Part shown: positions 5,976-6,077 of the stretch, piece by piece
How the letters are laid out: each line of letters starts with the position of its first letter
How positions within the stretch are numbered: position 1 is the first letter of the stretch
Origin: an uncultured Muribaculaceae bacterium
Lineage (GTDB): Bacteria > Bacteroidota > Bacteroidia > Bacteroidales > Muribaculaceae
Direction: 5' to 3'
Length of the DNA: 6,077 bases
Assembly (NCBI GenBank): GCA_910584185.1
Contig: CAJTYC010000106.1
Coordinates: 1-6,077 of the forward strand
Notes under the pieces: model-generated
Told to the model about the DNA's origin: nothing
What the model saw: only the letters and a program-made list of their open reading frames with translations
Databases searched by the model: none
Program-made: the position numbers and the translations under genes

Positions 5976-6023
5976 ATAAATCCGGGGTGTCAGACGTTCA
6001 GTTTGACACTCCGGATTTATTTT
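5976..6023 (+). terminator. Intrinsic terminator of secDF
   Basis: The left arm ATAAATCCGGGGTGTCA (5976-5992) pairs with TGACACTCCGGATTTAT (6004-6020), a 17-bp stem with one G-U pair and an 11-base loop that can itself pair at its base. TTT follows directly, continuing the T-rich end of the stem. It begins 21 bases after the secDF stop. The A-run on the left side means it could also stop leftward transcription coming from beyond the window. Confidence 0.85.
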
Positions 6024-6077
6024 GTAGTACTCCCGGATTCTCGAACCGGTTGTGAGTGAACAAAATTTTCACTAAAT

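Noticed and set aside
1..6077. CRISPR array, prophage or defence system
   Set aside because: No regularly spaced direct repeats, phage structural genes or nuclease/helicase genes are present; the only accessory module is the small toxin-antitoxin pair.

Overview
The window looks like a chromosomal piece of a Bacteroidales bacterium (phylum Bacteroidota), possibly Muribaculaceae or a related gut family; the family-level guess is inference. The evidence is a single-polypeptide SecDF of about 990 residues, Bacteroidota-type -7 promoter boxes (TAnnTTTG), A-rich leaders without a clear Shine-Dalgarno, and a lipoprotein with the CANIGTPSGGP-type N-terminus and Ig-like fold common in this phylum.

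Layout from left to right. (1) Positions 1-450, visibly AT-richer than the rest, hold a leftward type II toxin-antitoxin module: an intact Phd/YefM-family antitoxin (183-416, minus) and an overlapping RelE/ParE-type toxin (44-193, minus) that stops after 49 codons and appears broken. A perfect 11-bp inverted repeat (451-477) lies between this module and the next gene. It can act as that gene's terminator and may overlap the antitoxin's control region. (2) Positions 507-2537, minus: a 676-residue outer-membrane lipoprotein with an N-terminal bacterial Ig-like (Big_5-type) domain, of unknown function. (3) Positions 2538-2987: a 450-bp intergenic region between divergent genes. Its left part is a 193-bp element bounded by 32-bp inverted repeats (one mismatch), with two nested internal stems. 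Its right part carries the probable secDF promoter and a structured leader. (4) Positions 2988-5954, plus: secDF, the membrane component that uses the proton-motive force to help Sec-dependent export, followed by a strong intrinsic terminator (5976-6023).

Functionally, SecDF and the lipoprotein both belong to the cell envelope: the lipoprotein carries a Sec-type lipoprotein signal and would be exported through the machinery SecDF assists. Nothing in the sequence shows a closer partnership. The most unusual part is the long inverted-repeat element between them. It starts one base upstream of the lipoprotein start codon and carries identical outward-facing promoter-like sequences in both arms. 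It could be a MITE-like insertion, a structured (6S-like) RNA or a shared divergent regulatory region; the sequence alone does not decide.
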